From Actinoallomurus sp963736325 (GTDB lineage: Bacteria > Actinomycetota > Actinomycetes > Streptosporangiales > Streptosporangiaceae): 64,000 nucleotides of DNA. Shown here in pieces: positions 26,301 to 32,938 of this stretch (positions are counted from its first letter, which is position 1; every line of letters begins with the position of its first letter). Where the stretch lies: the NCBI GenBank assembly GCA_963736325.1, contig CAVTOG010000010.1, positions 806,001 through 870,000 of the forward strand, in the 5' to 3' direction. The translations under genes and the position numbers were made by a program. The notes under the pieces were generated by a model. The model was not told where the DNA came from. It ran no database searches and saw nothing but the letters and a program-made list of their open reading frames with translations.

Positions 26301-26924
26301 GATGTCGACGAGGCCCTGGCGGACGACCTGCTCGATCCGGAGACCGTGGTCCATCAGCTCCAGGAAGTAGTTTTCCTTGCCGAAGATCTCCTGGTACTTC
26401 GCCGCGGAGGCGAGCGCCTCGTCGAACTGGCCGAGCCGCAGGCGGGTCTGCACCTCACCGGACGGGCAGCCGGTGGTGGCCATGAGCCCGGCCGAGTGCT
26501 CCGTGAGGATCTCCTCGTCCATACGGGCCCACTTGCGGATGAAGCCTTCGGTGTAGGCGCGGCTCGTCAGCTTGAAGAGGTTTCCGAGGCCCTCTTTGTC
26601 GCGGGCCCACAGCGTCTTGTGCGTGTAGTGGCCGCCACCGGAGACGTCGTCGCCCTTCTGGCTCGGCTCGCCCCAGCGCACCGGCTTCTTGACGAAGCGC
26701 GAACTCGGCGCGACGTAGGCCTCGATGCCGATGATCGGGGTGACCTCGGCGGCGGTGGCCTGCCGGTAGAAGTCGTACGCGCCGTGGGTGTTTCCGTGGT
26801 CGGTCATCGCGATCGCCGGCATCTTCTGCCGTCCGACCTCGGCGAACATCTCCTTTAGACGGGCCGCCCCGTCGAGCATGGAGTACTCGGTATGCACATG
26901 TAGATGCACGAACGAGTCACTCAT
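23400..26924 (-). CDS. dnaE: DNA polymerase III subunit alpha
   Basis: The replicative polymerase, 1174 residues. It starts MSDSFVHLHVHTEYSMLDG, the N-terminal PHP domain. The catalytic aspartates are Asp416 and Asp418 in MPDIDIDFDERGR; the palm includes GPGRGSAAGSLVAYAMG, the fingers FNKAHSAAYGLVSYWTAYLK, and the C-terminal OB-fold holds VTVGGLLSGLQRKVTKKGD. Length and order are those of actinobacterial DnaE1. The start at 26924 follows GGAGG; an ATG at 26948 adds eight unlike residues. The truncated sigma remnant lies just downstream. Confidence 0.97.
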   Translation of the reverse strand: MSDSFVHLHVHTEYSMLDGAARLKEMFAEVGRQKMPAIAMTDHGNTHGAYDFYRQATAAEVTPIIGIEAYVAPSSRFVKKPVRWGEPSQKGDDVSGGGHYTHKTLWARDKEGLGNLFKLTSRAYTEGFIRKWARMDEEILTEHSAGLMATTGCPSGEVQTRLRLGQFDEALASAAKYQEIFGKENYFLELMDHGLRIEQVVRQGLVDISKKLNIPPVVTNDSHYTRESESSAHDALLCIQTGKQLADPNRFRFDGSGYYLKTADEMRAIDTSDIWAEGCRNTLLVADRVDATGMFEYRNLMPRFEVPEGETEESWFRKEVWTGMERRFPDGVDEEHRTQVEFEMGVIVQMGFPSYFLVVADFIMWSKNNGVAVGPGRGSAAGSLVAYAMGITDLDPLKHGLIFERFLNPDRVSMPDIDIDFDERGRADAIRYVTEKWGADKVSMIATFGTIKAKAAIKDAGRVLGFPYALGDKISKAFPPAVMGKDIPLSGIFDNKHPRHGEAGELRRLYEEEVDVKQIMDLAQGLEGLIRQTGVHAAGVIMSAEPLTDHIPIMRRDSDGVIITQFDYPTCETLGLLKMDFLGLRNLTIMQDCLRAIKLNKDIELDLLKLPLDDRKTYELLGRGDTLGVFQLDGGGMRSLLRMMKPDNFEDISAVGALYRPGPMGANSHTNYALRKNGQQPITPIHKEFEESLAEILDTTYGLIVYQEQVMAIAQKVAGYTLGQADLLRRAMGKKKKSELDKQFVNFEGGMQANGYSAEAIKTLWDILLPFSDYAFNKAHSAAYGLVSYWTAYLKANYKAEYMAALLTSVKDDKDKSALYLNECRRMRVKVLTPDVNESDADFTPKGDTEIRFGLSAIRNVGGNVVEAITNARREKGRFTDFQDFLRKVPPQVCNKRVVESLVKAGAFSDLGHERKSLVMIHEQAIDAIIDIKRNEAIGQDSLFGGGDDVVDTSFDVVIPTGEWDKTTLLAFEREMLGLYVSDHPLLGIEHILSANVDCSIAALTADERPDGQIVTVGGLLSGLQRKVTKKGDSWALTTLEDLEGAIELMIFPSAYQLCSTLLAEDAILVVKARLDKREDTAKLIAMEVTQPDLTVADSGRPLTVSLPVTRVTPPVVERLKEVLGTHPGQTEVHLQLQNGPRTTVVRLDDKLRVTASPALMGDLKQLLGPACLT

Positions 26925-27098
26925 GCGCGAGGCGCCTCCTTCAGGCATGCGACGCCCCGCGTGTTCGCAACACGCGCCGCGCCGGGTGTTTTTCGTCGGG
27001 GGTCGAAGCCGATCGGGCTCCGCGCTCAGAGCCTAACGGGACCTCCCGACAGATCGAGACCCGACACTCCAGGATGTCCGATTCCCGCTACGCGAGCC

Positions 27099-27980
27099 TC
27101 AGGTGCGGGACAGGTCGAGCTCCTCCGAAGCCTCCAGACCGGCCTCGATGACCGCGGACATGATGCGGGCGAGGCGGTCGGGGCCGAGGCGCGGCGCCCG
27201 TACGGCCATGGCCTCGACGATCTCGCGCTCGCGGCGCGGGTCGCGCCCGGCGAAGCCGCCGACCGGCTTGAGGCGCTGGACGACGCCCGCCAGCTCGGCG
27301 CGGCGTTCGAGGAGGGTGGCGAGCGCGGCGTCGACGCGGTCGATCGCGGCACGCGCGGCGGGGATCGTCTCAGGCCGTTCGTCGGCGATCAGCGGCCGTG
27401 CCAGCACGGCCCGCGCACGTACGTCGGCCACGAGCTCCGGTGTGGCGTCCTCGCCGAGCACCAGGCCACCGGCGCCCGCCGACAGGGCCGCCAGGGCGAG
27501 CCAGGGCTCGGCCGAGACGTCCACGAGGACCGGCCATCGGCGCCCGGCCTCGCGCACCAGGGCGAGGTCGATCGCGGCGTGCGGCAGGTGCGTGCGGGTG
27601 CCGGCCTCGCACAGGACGACGTCGTGGTTGCCTTCGGCGACGCAGTACTCCGCCGCCGACAGCCACTCCTCCAGCGTTGCCGCCGGGGCCCGCTGCACCA
27701 CGACCCGGCGGCCCGTACGGGCCGCAGCGCGCAGGAGCTGGAAGTCCTGCATCCACGCGCCGCCGACCAGGACGCCGTCGGCGTGCTCGGCGACGGCGGG
27801 CAGGTCGAGCGCGGAGAACGGCTCGACCAGGAGCGGCCCGCCGTACTCACGGCGTACGCGTGCCAGCTCGGCGGCGGCGTCCACGCGGCCGTGCCGGTGG
27901 CGCAGGTTCACGACGGCGACGTCAGGCTCGGCGGCGGGGCCGGCGACGATGACGGCGCCGGCGGGGTTCCAGGGGTCCAT
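27099..27980 (-). CDS. DAHP-synthase-like domain fused to chorismate mutase
   Basis: The 293-residue protein has two parts. Residues 1-195 follow a class I DAHP synthase barrel (VIVAGPAAEPDVAVV, ADGVLVGGAWMQDFQLLRA, LEEWLSAAEYCVAEGNHDV, VLCEAGTRTH) but lack the CS of AGPCS, the lysine loop KPRTSP and the metal histidine of DPSH (here DVSAEP, 154-159). Residues ~208-293 are an AroQ-type chorismate mutase (AIDRVDAALATLLERRAELA; DPRREREIVEAM). So it probably makes prephenate, with the barrel as a regulatory or interaction domain. GGAGGG precedes the ATG. An attenuator lies upstream. Confidence 0.78.
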   Translation of the reverse strand: MDPWNPAGAVIVAGPAAEPDVAVVNLRHRHGRVDAAAELARVRREYGGPLLVEPFSALDLPAVAEHADGVLVGGAWMQDFQLLRAAARTGRRVVVQRAPAATLEEWLSAAEYCVAEGNHDVVLCEAGTRTHLPHAAIDLALVREAGRRWPVLVDVSAEPWLALAALSAGAGGLVLGEDATPELVADVRARAVLARPLIADERPETIPAARAAIDRVDAALATLLERRAELAGVVQRLKPVGGFAGRDPRREREIVEAMAVRAPRLGPDRLARIMSAVIEAGLEASEELDLSRT

Positions 27981-28039
27981 GGGTGCTCCCTCCGGGGCGG
28001 GCTCCGGAGACGAGCCGCCCCACACGTGGCGGAAATGCG

Positions 28040-28067
28040 AAAGGCAGAGCCCGTGGGCTCTGCCTTT
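28040..28067 (-). terminator. Attenuator terminator in the leader of the chorismate mutase gene
   Basis: AAAGGCAGAGCCC (28040-28052) and GGGCTCTGCCTTT (28055-28067) form a perfect 13-bp inverted repeat ending in a T-run on the minus strand. It stands between the leader peptide stop (28090) and the chorismate mutase start (27980). Upstream, CCGGCTC/GAGCCGG (28104-28122) form a competing hairpin inside the leader ORF, and the GAGCCGGC that precedes the terminator can pair with GCCGGCTC of the leader instead. Confidence 0.8.
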
Positions 28068-28089
28068 GCCGGCTCGGGTGGTCGTCGCG

Positions 28090-28152
28090 TCAGGTCGAGG
28101 CGACCGGCTCACCCGGAGCCGGCTGCGTAAAGACGAAATAGCGACGATCCAT
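28090..28152 (-). CDS. Aromatic leader peptide for attenuation
   Basis: A 20-codon frame starts MDRRYFVF, so Tyr, Phe and Phe fall within codons 5-8, and ends before the attenuator. TATGAT ends 7 nt before its ATG, so ribosomes would load at the mRNA 5' end. Clustered aromatic codons before an intrinsic terminator and a gene of phenylalanine/tyrosine synthesis are the classical attenuation design. Stalling at scarce Tyr- or Phe-tRNA would free the antiterminator pairing. Confidence 0.75.
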   Translation of the reverse strand: MDRRYFVFTQPAPGEPVAST

Positions 28153-28159
28153 GCTTCGG

Positions 28160-28165
28160 ATCATA
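28160..28165 (-). promoter_or_regulatory. -10 box of the aromatic leader transcript
   Basis: TATGAT on the minus strand is a near-consensus -10 hexamer, 7 nt before the leader ATG. No TTGACA-like -35 lies 16-18 nt upstream, so it may depend on an activator or an extended contact. Confidence 0.5.
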
Positions 28166-28261
28166 CCCGTGTCGCGGGCGTACCGACCGCATGACGGACC
28201 GGCGTCTCATCATGCGAGACATCTTGCCCCGCTCTCAGGCGTACGGTCCGATAATTCACGA

Positions 28262-29077
28262 ATGACCCGGGAAGACGCGCATTACCGGAGGCACCCGTCG
28301 GAGCCGGGCGTCGACCTGCTGACCGCCCGCTACGTCACCCACCGCTACAGCCGCCACGCGCACCCCACGTACACGCTCGGCCTCATCGAGTCCGGCGTCG
28401 AGGAGTTCGACCACGGCGGGACCCTGCTCCGCGCCGCGAAGGGCCAGGTCGCGCTCCTCAACCCCGAGGTCGTGCACACCGGCCAGGCGGGCGTGCCGGA
28501 AGGGTGGCGCTACCGCGTGCTCTACCCCGCGATCGAGGTCGTACGTGACGTGGCGGCCGAGCTGGGCACGCCCGGCACGCCCTACTTCCCGCACACCGTG
28601 ATCGACGACCCGCAGGCCGCGCGGATGCTGCGCTCGGTGCACCTGAGCGCCGCGAACGGCGACCCGCTCGCGGCCTCCTCCGCGCTGCGCGCCACGCTCG
28701 CCGGCCTGCTGCGCCGTCACGCGTCCCGCCCCCCGACGGACGAGCACGCACAGGCGCCGCCCCGCGCGGTACGCGCCGCTCGCGCGATCCTGCACGAGCG
28801 GCTGACCGTGCCACCGACGCTGGAAGAGCTGGCCGCCGCCGTCGGAACCGGCCCGTTCGCACTGCTCAGGGCGTTCCGGGCGGCGTACGGCATGCCGCCG
28901 CACGCCTACCTAACGAACCTGCGCGTCCAGCACGCGCGGGAGATGCTGGACACCGGCCTGCGGCCCGCAGCGGTGGCGGCGTCGGCCGGTTTCAGCGACC
29001 AGGCCCACCTGACCAGGCACTTCAAACGGATCGTCGGCGTACCCCCGGGGGCGTACCTGCTCGGCCGCGCCTCGTGA
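28262..29077 (+). CDS. AraC-family regulator with cupin sensor domain
   Basis: The 271-residue protein has an N-terminal cupin-like AraC_binding domain (YSRHAHPTYTLGLIESG, GQVALLNPEVVHTGQAG) and a C-terminal double helix-turn-helix (TLEELAAAVGTGPFALLRAF; VAASAGFSDQAHLTRHFKRI, then VGVPPGAYL). GATAAT ends 6 nt before the ATG, suggesting leaderless expression. It is followed by azlC-azlD in the same direction. AraC regulators of this type frequently control AzlCD exporters, and direct repeats upstream of azlC are a likely binding site. Confidence 0.88.
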   Translation: MTREDAHYRRHPSEPGVDLLTARYVTHRYSRHAHPTYTLGLIESGVEEFDHGGTLLRAAKGQVALLNPEVVHTGQAGVPEGWRYRVLYPAIEVVRDVAAELGTPGTPYFPHTVIDDPQAARMLRSVHLSAANGDPLAASSALRATLAGLLRRHASRPPTDEHAQAPPRAVRAARAILHERLTVPPTLEELAAAVGTGPFALLRAFRAAYGMPPHAYLTNLRVQHAREMLDTGLRPAAVAASAGFSDQAHLTRHFKRIVGVPPGAYLLGRAS

Positions 29078-29457
29078 CGGCGTGCGGCGGCCGGTGCGGC
29101 GGCCGAACAGCGTCTGAGTTGAGGCCGCACGACGGGCGAGCAGGGCCTGCGGGTAGTACGGCGGCCGCATGACGGCCGTGCGCGCGTAAGTGGCTGCGAC
29201 GCGGCAGTAGTAGACGACTGAGCAGACGAGGGTGTGCCGGTCGCACGAGGTCGACCAGGAAGACCCAGTGCCGGCTCGCGTGCCCGGTCGCAAGCGCACC
29301 CGGCTGCCCATCTGCCTGGCCACCGTCGTATCGGGTGCGTGGCCGTCGGCCGAGCCCCGCACCGCGGCCTGTGGCCTGCCGGACTCCGGGTGGCGGCGGT
29401 CGTGCGGCGACTGAGTGTCGGGCGTGCGGTAGTCGCTCGGCTGGGGCCAGGGGCCGT
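29078..29457. other. 380-bp intergenic stretch, no gene seen
   Basis: No reading frame here shows a recognisable family, a ribosome binding site or convincing codon bias on either strand. The stretch separates the AraC regulator from the azlC operator. Confidence 0.5.
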
Positions 29458-29501
29458 GTGCAATTTCGTGCAAGACGGGGGGCCGGGTGGGCTCCTAGCG
29501 T
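29458..29501 (+). promoter_or_regulatory. azlC promoter with AraC-type direct-repeat operator
   Basis: GTGCAA occurs at 29458-29463 and again at 29468-29473, spaced 10 bp, one helical turn. TAGCGT (29496-29501) ends 6 nt before the azlC ATG and is the likely -10 box, which puts the -35 position at about 29473-29478, abutting the second half-site. That is the geometry of a class II AraC-type activator site. Confidence 0.55.
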
Positions 29502-29507
29502 CGCGGC

Positions 29508-30209
29508 ATGGATTCGACATCGACACGTTCGGCGGTCCGTGACGGGCTGGGCGTTGGGGTGGCCGTGGGGCTGTCCGGGCTGGCGTTCGGCGCGGCGGCG
29601 GTGGTGGCCGGGCTCGGCGTGGGGCAGGCGTGTGCGCTGAGCCTTCTCGCGTTCTCCGGTGCGTCGCAGTTCGCGCTGATCGGAGCGGTCGCCGGCGGTG
29701 GCAACCTGATCGCCGCGGCCGTCGGCGCGGTGCTGCTCGGCGGGCGTAACGGCCTGTACGGCCTCCGGCTCGCCGGCACTCTGGGCGTACGGGGCGGGCG
29801 GCGGCTCGTCGCCGCCCATCTGGTGATCGACGAGACGACCGCCGTCGCCACCGCGCAGGACGGGCCGCGCGCCGCGCGTGCCGGTTTCTGGGCCACCGCG
29901 ATCACCCTGTTCACCGTCTGGAATCTCAGCACACTGCTCGGCGCCGCCGGTGCCTCTCAGCTGGGGAGCCCGCAGACTTACGGGCTCGACGTGGTCGGGC
30001 CCGCGGCGTTCCTCGCTCTGCTGTGGCCGCGCCTGACCGCGGGCGCGGACGAGCGCCGCGTCGCCCTCCTCGCGGCGGCCGTCGCGATCGCGACGACCCC
30101 GCTGCTGCCCCCGGGCGTACCGATCATGATCGCGGCCGTGGCGGCCCTGACCGGGGTGGTCCGGCGCCGTCCCGAACCCGTGCCGGCCGGTTCCCTGGAG
30201 GAGTCATGA
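29508..30209 (+). CDS. azlC: AzlC-family branched-chain amino acid exporter, large subunit
   Basis: The 233-residue membrane protein shows the AzlC pattern: GLAFGAAAVVAGLGVGQACA, SLLAFSGASQFALIGAVAGG, LLGGRNGLYGLRLAGTLG and HLVIDETTAVA. With AzlD it forms an exporter of branched-chain or related amino acids. The stop overlaps the azlD start by ATGA. Regulation is probably by the upstream AraC protein through the repeats at 29458-29473. The actual substrate is not determined by the sequence. Confidence 0.9.
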   Translation: MDSTSTRSAVRDGLGVGVAVGLSGLAFGAAAVVAGLGVGQACALSLLAFSGASQFALIGAVAGGGNLIAAAVGAVLLGGRNGLYGLRLAGTLGVRGGRRLVAAHLVIDETTAVATAQDGPRAARAGFWATAITLFTVWNLSTLLGAAGASQLGSPQTYGLDVVGPAAFLALLWPRLTAGADERRVALLAAAVAIATTPLLPPGVPIMIAAVAALTGVVRRRPEPVPAGSLEES

Positions 30210-30517
30210 ACGTCTGGATCGCCATCGTCGCGACCGGGATCGGATGTTACGCCCTCAAGCTCGCCGGCTTGGTGACGCCCCAGCGGCTGCTGCGGGACCA
30301 GCGGGTCCGCCGGTTCAGCGAGCTGGTGCCGGTGGCGCTGCTGACCGCCCTCGTCGCGGTCGAGACCCTCGCTCAGGGCCGGACGCTGGAACTCGACGGG
30401 GCGCGGCTCGCCGGGATGGCCGCGGCAGTCGCCGCGTTGATCCTGCGCTTGCCGTTCCTCGTCGTGCTGGTGGCCGCGGCCGCCGTGACCGCCGGACTGC
30501 GCCTGTACGGCTGGTAG
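30206..30517 (+). CDS. azlD: AzlD-family exporter small subunit
   Basis: The 103-residue protein has about four membrane helices: WIAIVATGIGCYALKLAGL, RFSELVPVALLTALVAVETL, LAGMAAAVAALILRLPFL and LVVLVAAAAVTAGLRLYGW. The segment TPQRLLRDQRVRRFSELVP is typical of AzlD. It is translationally coupled to azlC (ATGA) and completes the two-component exporter. Confidence 0.9.
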   Translation: MNVWIAIVATGIGCYALKLAGLVTPQRLLRDQRVRRFSELVPVALLTALVAVETLAQGRTLELDGARLAGMAAAVAALILRLPFLVVLVAAAAVTAGLRLYGW

Positions 30518-30746
30518 CCATCTGCCACCCCGCTCTGTGGTGTGACCCTCCGAACACGGTGAGTACACCCCTTTGCCGGAACGGAGACCCGTGACGAGGT
30601 GTGCCGCTGCTTTCTGCTAAGAAACGCCGCCCTCTTTGTAGAAAGTTTGTTTTGACTGCGATGTTGACGGCGAAAGTTTCTTTCATCACCATCAGGGGGA
30701 CCCCGGGCAGGCCTGTCACCTCGAATTACCCCGAACGGAGGCAGTA

Positions 30747-31172
30747 ATGGGTTGCGCAAACAGCGCCTCACCCGCCTTTGGTGAGATGTCATGGTTCTGC
30801 TGCGGCAGCGCCTGGGGCCCCTGTGGAAGCGCCGGCGGCGGCGCGTGCGGAAACTGCACGTCAGGCTCGCACCAGTGCGCCTGGCCGAACACCTCCACGG
30901 CCTGCTTCAACATCACCCGTCCGGACCAGTGCGGCGTGGGTCTCGCGCAGCGCGGCTGCGGTCACGTTTTCTACGTGACCAGCCAGTGCAATGGCGCCTG
31001 CGTCAGCGTCTCGGTCGCCGACTGTGGCCCTGACACGAACTCCTTCTGCGGCGAACAGAGCTGCTGCGGATCGGCGTGCGCGTCGAACCGCATCATCGAC
31101 CTCACCCCGTCGGCGTACAGCGCTATCGCCGACCTTTCCAGTGGTCTATCCCCCGCCCGGATCGACAGTTAG
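30747..31172 (+). CDS. Cysteine-rich double-psi beta-barrel protein without signal peptide
   Basis: The 141-residue protein has 17 cysteines, including pairs at 18-19 and 106-107. Its C-terminal two thirds resemble the double-psi beta barrel of RlpA, barwin and expansins: CGHVFYVTSQCNGACVSVSV, ADCGP and RIIDLTPSAYSAIADLSSG. Eight or so disulfides suggest an extracytoplasmic home, yet no signal peptide or hydrophobic N-terminus exists and GGAGG stands 6 nt before this ATG. The next gene, 14 nt on, is Tat-exported and the third is MauE-like. It may be carried out of the cell with the Tat partner; that is inference. Confidence 0.7.
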   Translation: MGCANSASPAFGEMSWFCCGSAWGPCGSAGGGACGNCTSGSHQCAWPNTSTACFNITRPDQCGVGLAQRGCGHVFYVTSQCNGACVSVSVADCGPDTNSFCGEQSCCGSACASNRIIDLTPSAYSAIADLSSGLSPARIDS

Positions 31173-31186
31173 GCCCGGAGGCCCCC

Positions 31187-31786
31187 ATGCCCAGTACAGA
31201 CCGCCGCCGGTTCCTGACCTCCGCCGTCCTCGGCACGACCGCCGTCGCGGGCGCGACCGCGCTCGGCTCTCTGGCCCCCGAGGCCGCGTTCGCCAAGCCG
31301 ATGGTCAACCTCGAGCCCGGCGTACGCGACCCCAACTTCGCCGAGGGCCGCGTCACGGGAGTCAGCGGATCCATGATCAAGGTCTCCGGCTCCGACCGGA
31401 GGCTGCACCGGATCTACGTCACGCACGGCACCAGCGTCTGGAAGCTCCGCCCCACCACCTTCGATGAGATCAAGCTCGGCGACGGCCTGTACGCCCGCGG
31501 CGTACCGATGCCGGACGGCTCCCTCGCCGCCGACGCCGTCTGGGTCAACATCGTCAACATGGACGCGTCGATCAGCGCGATCGAGAAGGGCCGTCTGCAC
31601 CTCGACCACCACGGCAAGAAGGTCATCGGTCACGTCGTGACCGGCACGACCGCCGCCGTGTACAACCACACCCCCGCCATCTCGGACCTGTCCGGCCTTC
31701 AGGTCGGCAAGCACGTCAAGGTGATCGGCGCCTGGCGGCCGGACACCAACGAGATCGACGTCGCCACCGTCTACGCCGGCATCTGA
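31187..31786 (+). CDS. Tat-exported DUF5666-like protein
   Basis: The 199-residue protein begins MPSTDRRRFLTSAVLG, a twin-arginine signal, with a cleavage site after AAFA (about residue 36). The mature part is beta-rich in two similar halves, each starting with a V-x-G-V or I-S-A-I-like turn and ending V-x-V-I-G (GRVTGVSGSMIKVSG; KHVKVIGAWRPDTN), as in DUF5666/OB-fold proteins. It lies between the Cys-rich gene and the MauE-like gene with strong ribosome binding sites. It has no cysteine after the signal. Function unknown. Confidence 0.75.
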   Translation: MPSTDRRRFLTSAVLGTTAVAGATALGSLAPEAAFAKPMVNLEPGVRDPNFAEGRVTGVSGSMIKVSGSDRRLHRIYVTHGTSVWKLRPTTFDEIKLGDGLYARGVPMPDGSLAADAVWVNIVNMDASISAIEKGRLHLDHHGKKVIGHVVTGTTAAVYNHTPAISDLSGLQVGKHVKVIGAWRPDTNEIDVATVYAGI

Positions 31787-31801
31787 CGAGGAGGAACCAC
31801 C

Positions 31802-32635
31802 ATGCTCGAGTGGCCAGCGTCGGTTCAGCCTCTGCTCGTAGGCTGCACACTGCTGTGGTCCGGCGGGCTCAAGTGCTTCGGCCGGTCCGCCCGCCGGAGT
31901 GCCGAACGCTCAGCTCTGCCGTCGCTCGTCGGCGAAGGCAGGGCGCTACCCGCGTACCGGCTGACCGGAGCGGTGGAACTGGCGCTGGCCGCCGGGCTAC
32001 TGCTCCCTCCGGTCTTCCTGTTCGAGTCGGCCGCGGCCGTCGCGCTGTCGGTGGGGTTCCTCGCCTACCTCACCTACACCCGCGTCGTCGCCCCCGACTC
32101 CTCCTGCGGCTGCTTGAGCAAGCAGCCGACCCCCGTGACCTGGCGCTCGTTCGGCCGCGCCGGACTGCTCCTGGTCACCGCCCTGCTCGGCACCCAGGCG
32201 ACCGCCTGGTGGGGCGGCGGCCTGTCCGACCGGCCCGCGGCAGGCGCCGGCCTGCTCATCCTTGAGATCGCGGTCATGATCGCGCTCTCACCGGAAGCGG
32301 ACCGGACGTGGCTGCTGCCGCTGCGGCGGATGCGGATCCGGATGAAGCACCCGCTCGCCGACCGTTCCTTCGAGATGCCGCTGGAGTCCAGCCTCCAGCA
32401 GCTACAGGCCAGCCCCGCCTTCCGCCAGGTCGGCGCGCTCCTCAAGTCGGGCCTGCGCGAGACGTGGGACGACGAGGACGTGCGGATGCTCTGCTACACG
32501 GCGGAGTACGAGGGCAAGACCGCCACCGCGGTGTTCGCCGTCCCCCGCCGCCACTACCGCCCGGAGGACATCCGCGTCGCCCTGGTGGACGAGTCGACCG
32601 AGTCGACACTCCTCGTCCTCGAAGGCGCCGCCTGA
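31802..32635 (+). CDS. MauE/DoxX-like membrane protein with extra C-terminal domain
   Basis: The 277-residue protein has about four to five membrane helices in the first 165 residues: VQPLLVGCTLLWSGGLKCFG, RLTGAVELALAAGLLLPP, AVALSVGFLAYLTYTRVV, and others. A DSSCGCLSKQ motif lies between helices, like the Cys-x-Cys of MauE/DoxX proteins involved in thiol-disulfide traffic across the membrane. A soluble C-terminal domain of ~100 residues (MPLESSLQQLQASPAFRQVG) has no recognised family. GAGGAGG precedes the ATG. It is the last gene of the module, followed by a terminator hairpin. Confidence 0.78.
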   Translation: MLEWPASVQPLLVGCTLLWSGGLKCFGRSARRSAERSALPSLVGEGRALPAYRLTGAVELALAAGLLLPPVFLFESAAAVALSVGFLAYLTYTRVVAPDSSCGCLSKQPTPVTWRSFGRAGLLLVTALLGTQATAWWGGGLSDRPAAGAGLLILEIAVMIALSPEADRTWLLPLRRMRIRMKHPLADRSFEMPLESSLQQLQASPAFRQVGALLKSGLRETWDDEDVRMLCYTAEYEGKTATAVFAVPRRHYRPEDIRVALVDESTESTLLVLEGAA

Positions 32636-32652
32636 CCAAGAACCGTCATCAT

Positions 32653-32683
32653 GCAGGGCCCCGGCCACCGGCCGGGGCCCTGC
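32653..32683 (+). terminator. Strong hairpin after the MauE-like gene
   Basis: GCAGGGCCCCGGCC (32653-32666) pairs perfectly with GGCCGGGGCCCTGC (32670-32683), with loop ACC. It lies 17 nt after the stop codon. No T-run follows, as is common in actinomycetes. It ends the three-gene module. Confidence 0.75.
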
Positions 32684-32938
32684 GTGTTCACGCCCCCCGG
32701 CACTCGATCCCGGTTTGCGCCCGGTTCGGCGGCGAAAGGGAGGTGCGGCTCGGTGGTGAAGGCCGCGCGCGGATCCCTCGTGCCGTACGGCAGGTCCTTT
32801 GCGCACAAACGCCATGAACACACGTTCACGAATGCACGTTCGGAAGGATCCCCACGTCAACACGCCGGAAGCGTGTCGCTGGACATGACTTCGCTCCGCT
32901 GGGAAGTTGGCGGCCACGACGGAAAGGAAGACCCGCCG

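Noticed and set aside
29222..29414. Short frame ending near 29414 in the azlC upstream region
   Set aside because: No ribosome site, no family resemblance, and several overlapping frames of equal quality exist on both strands.
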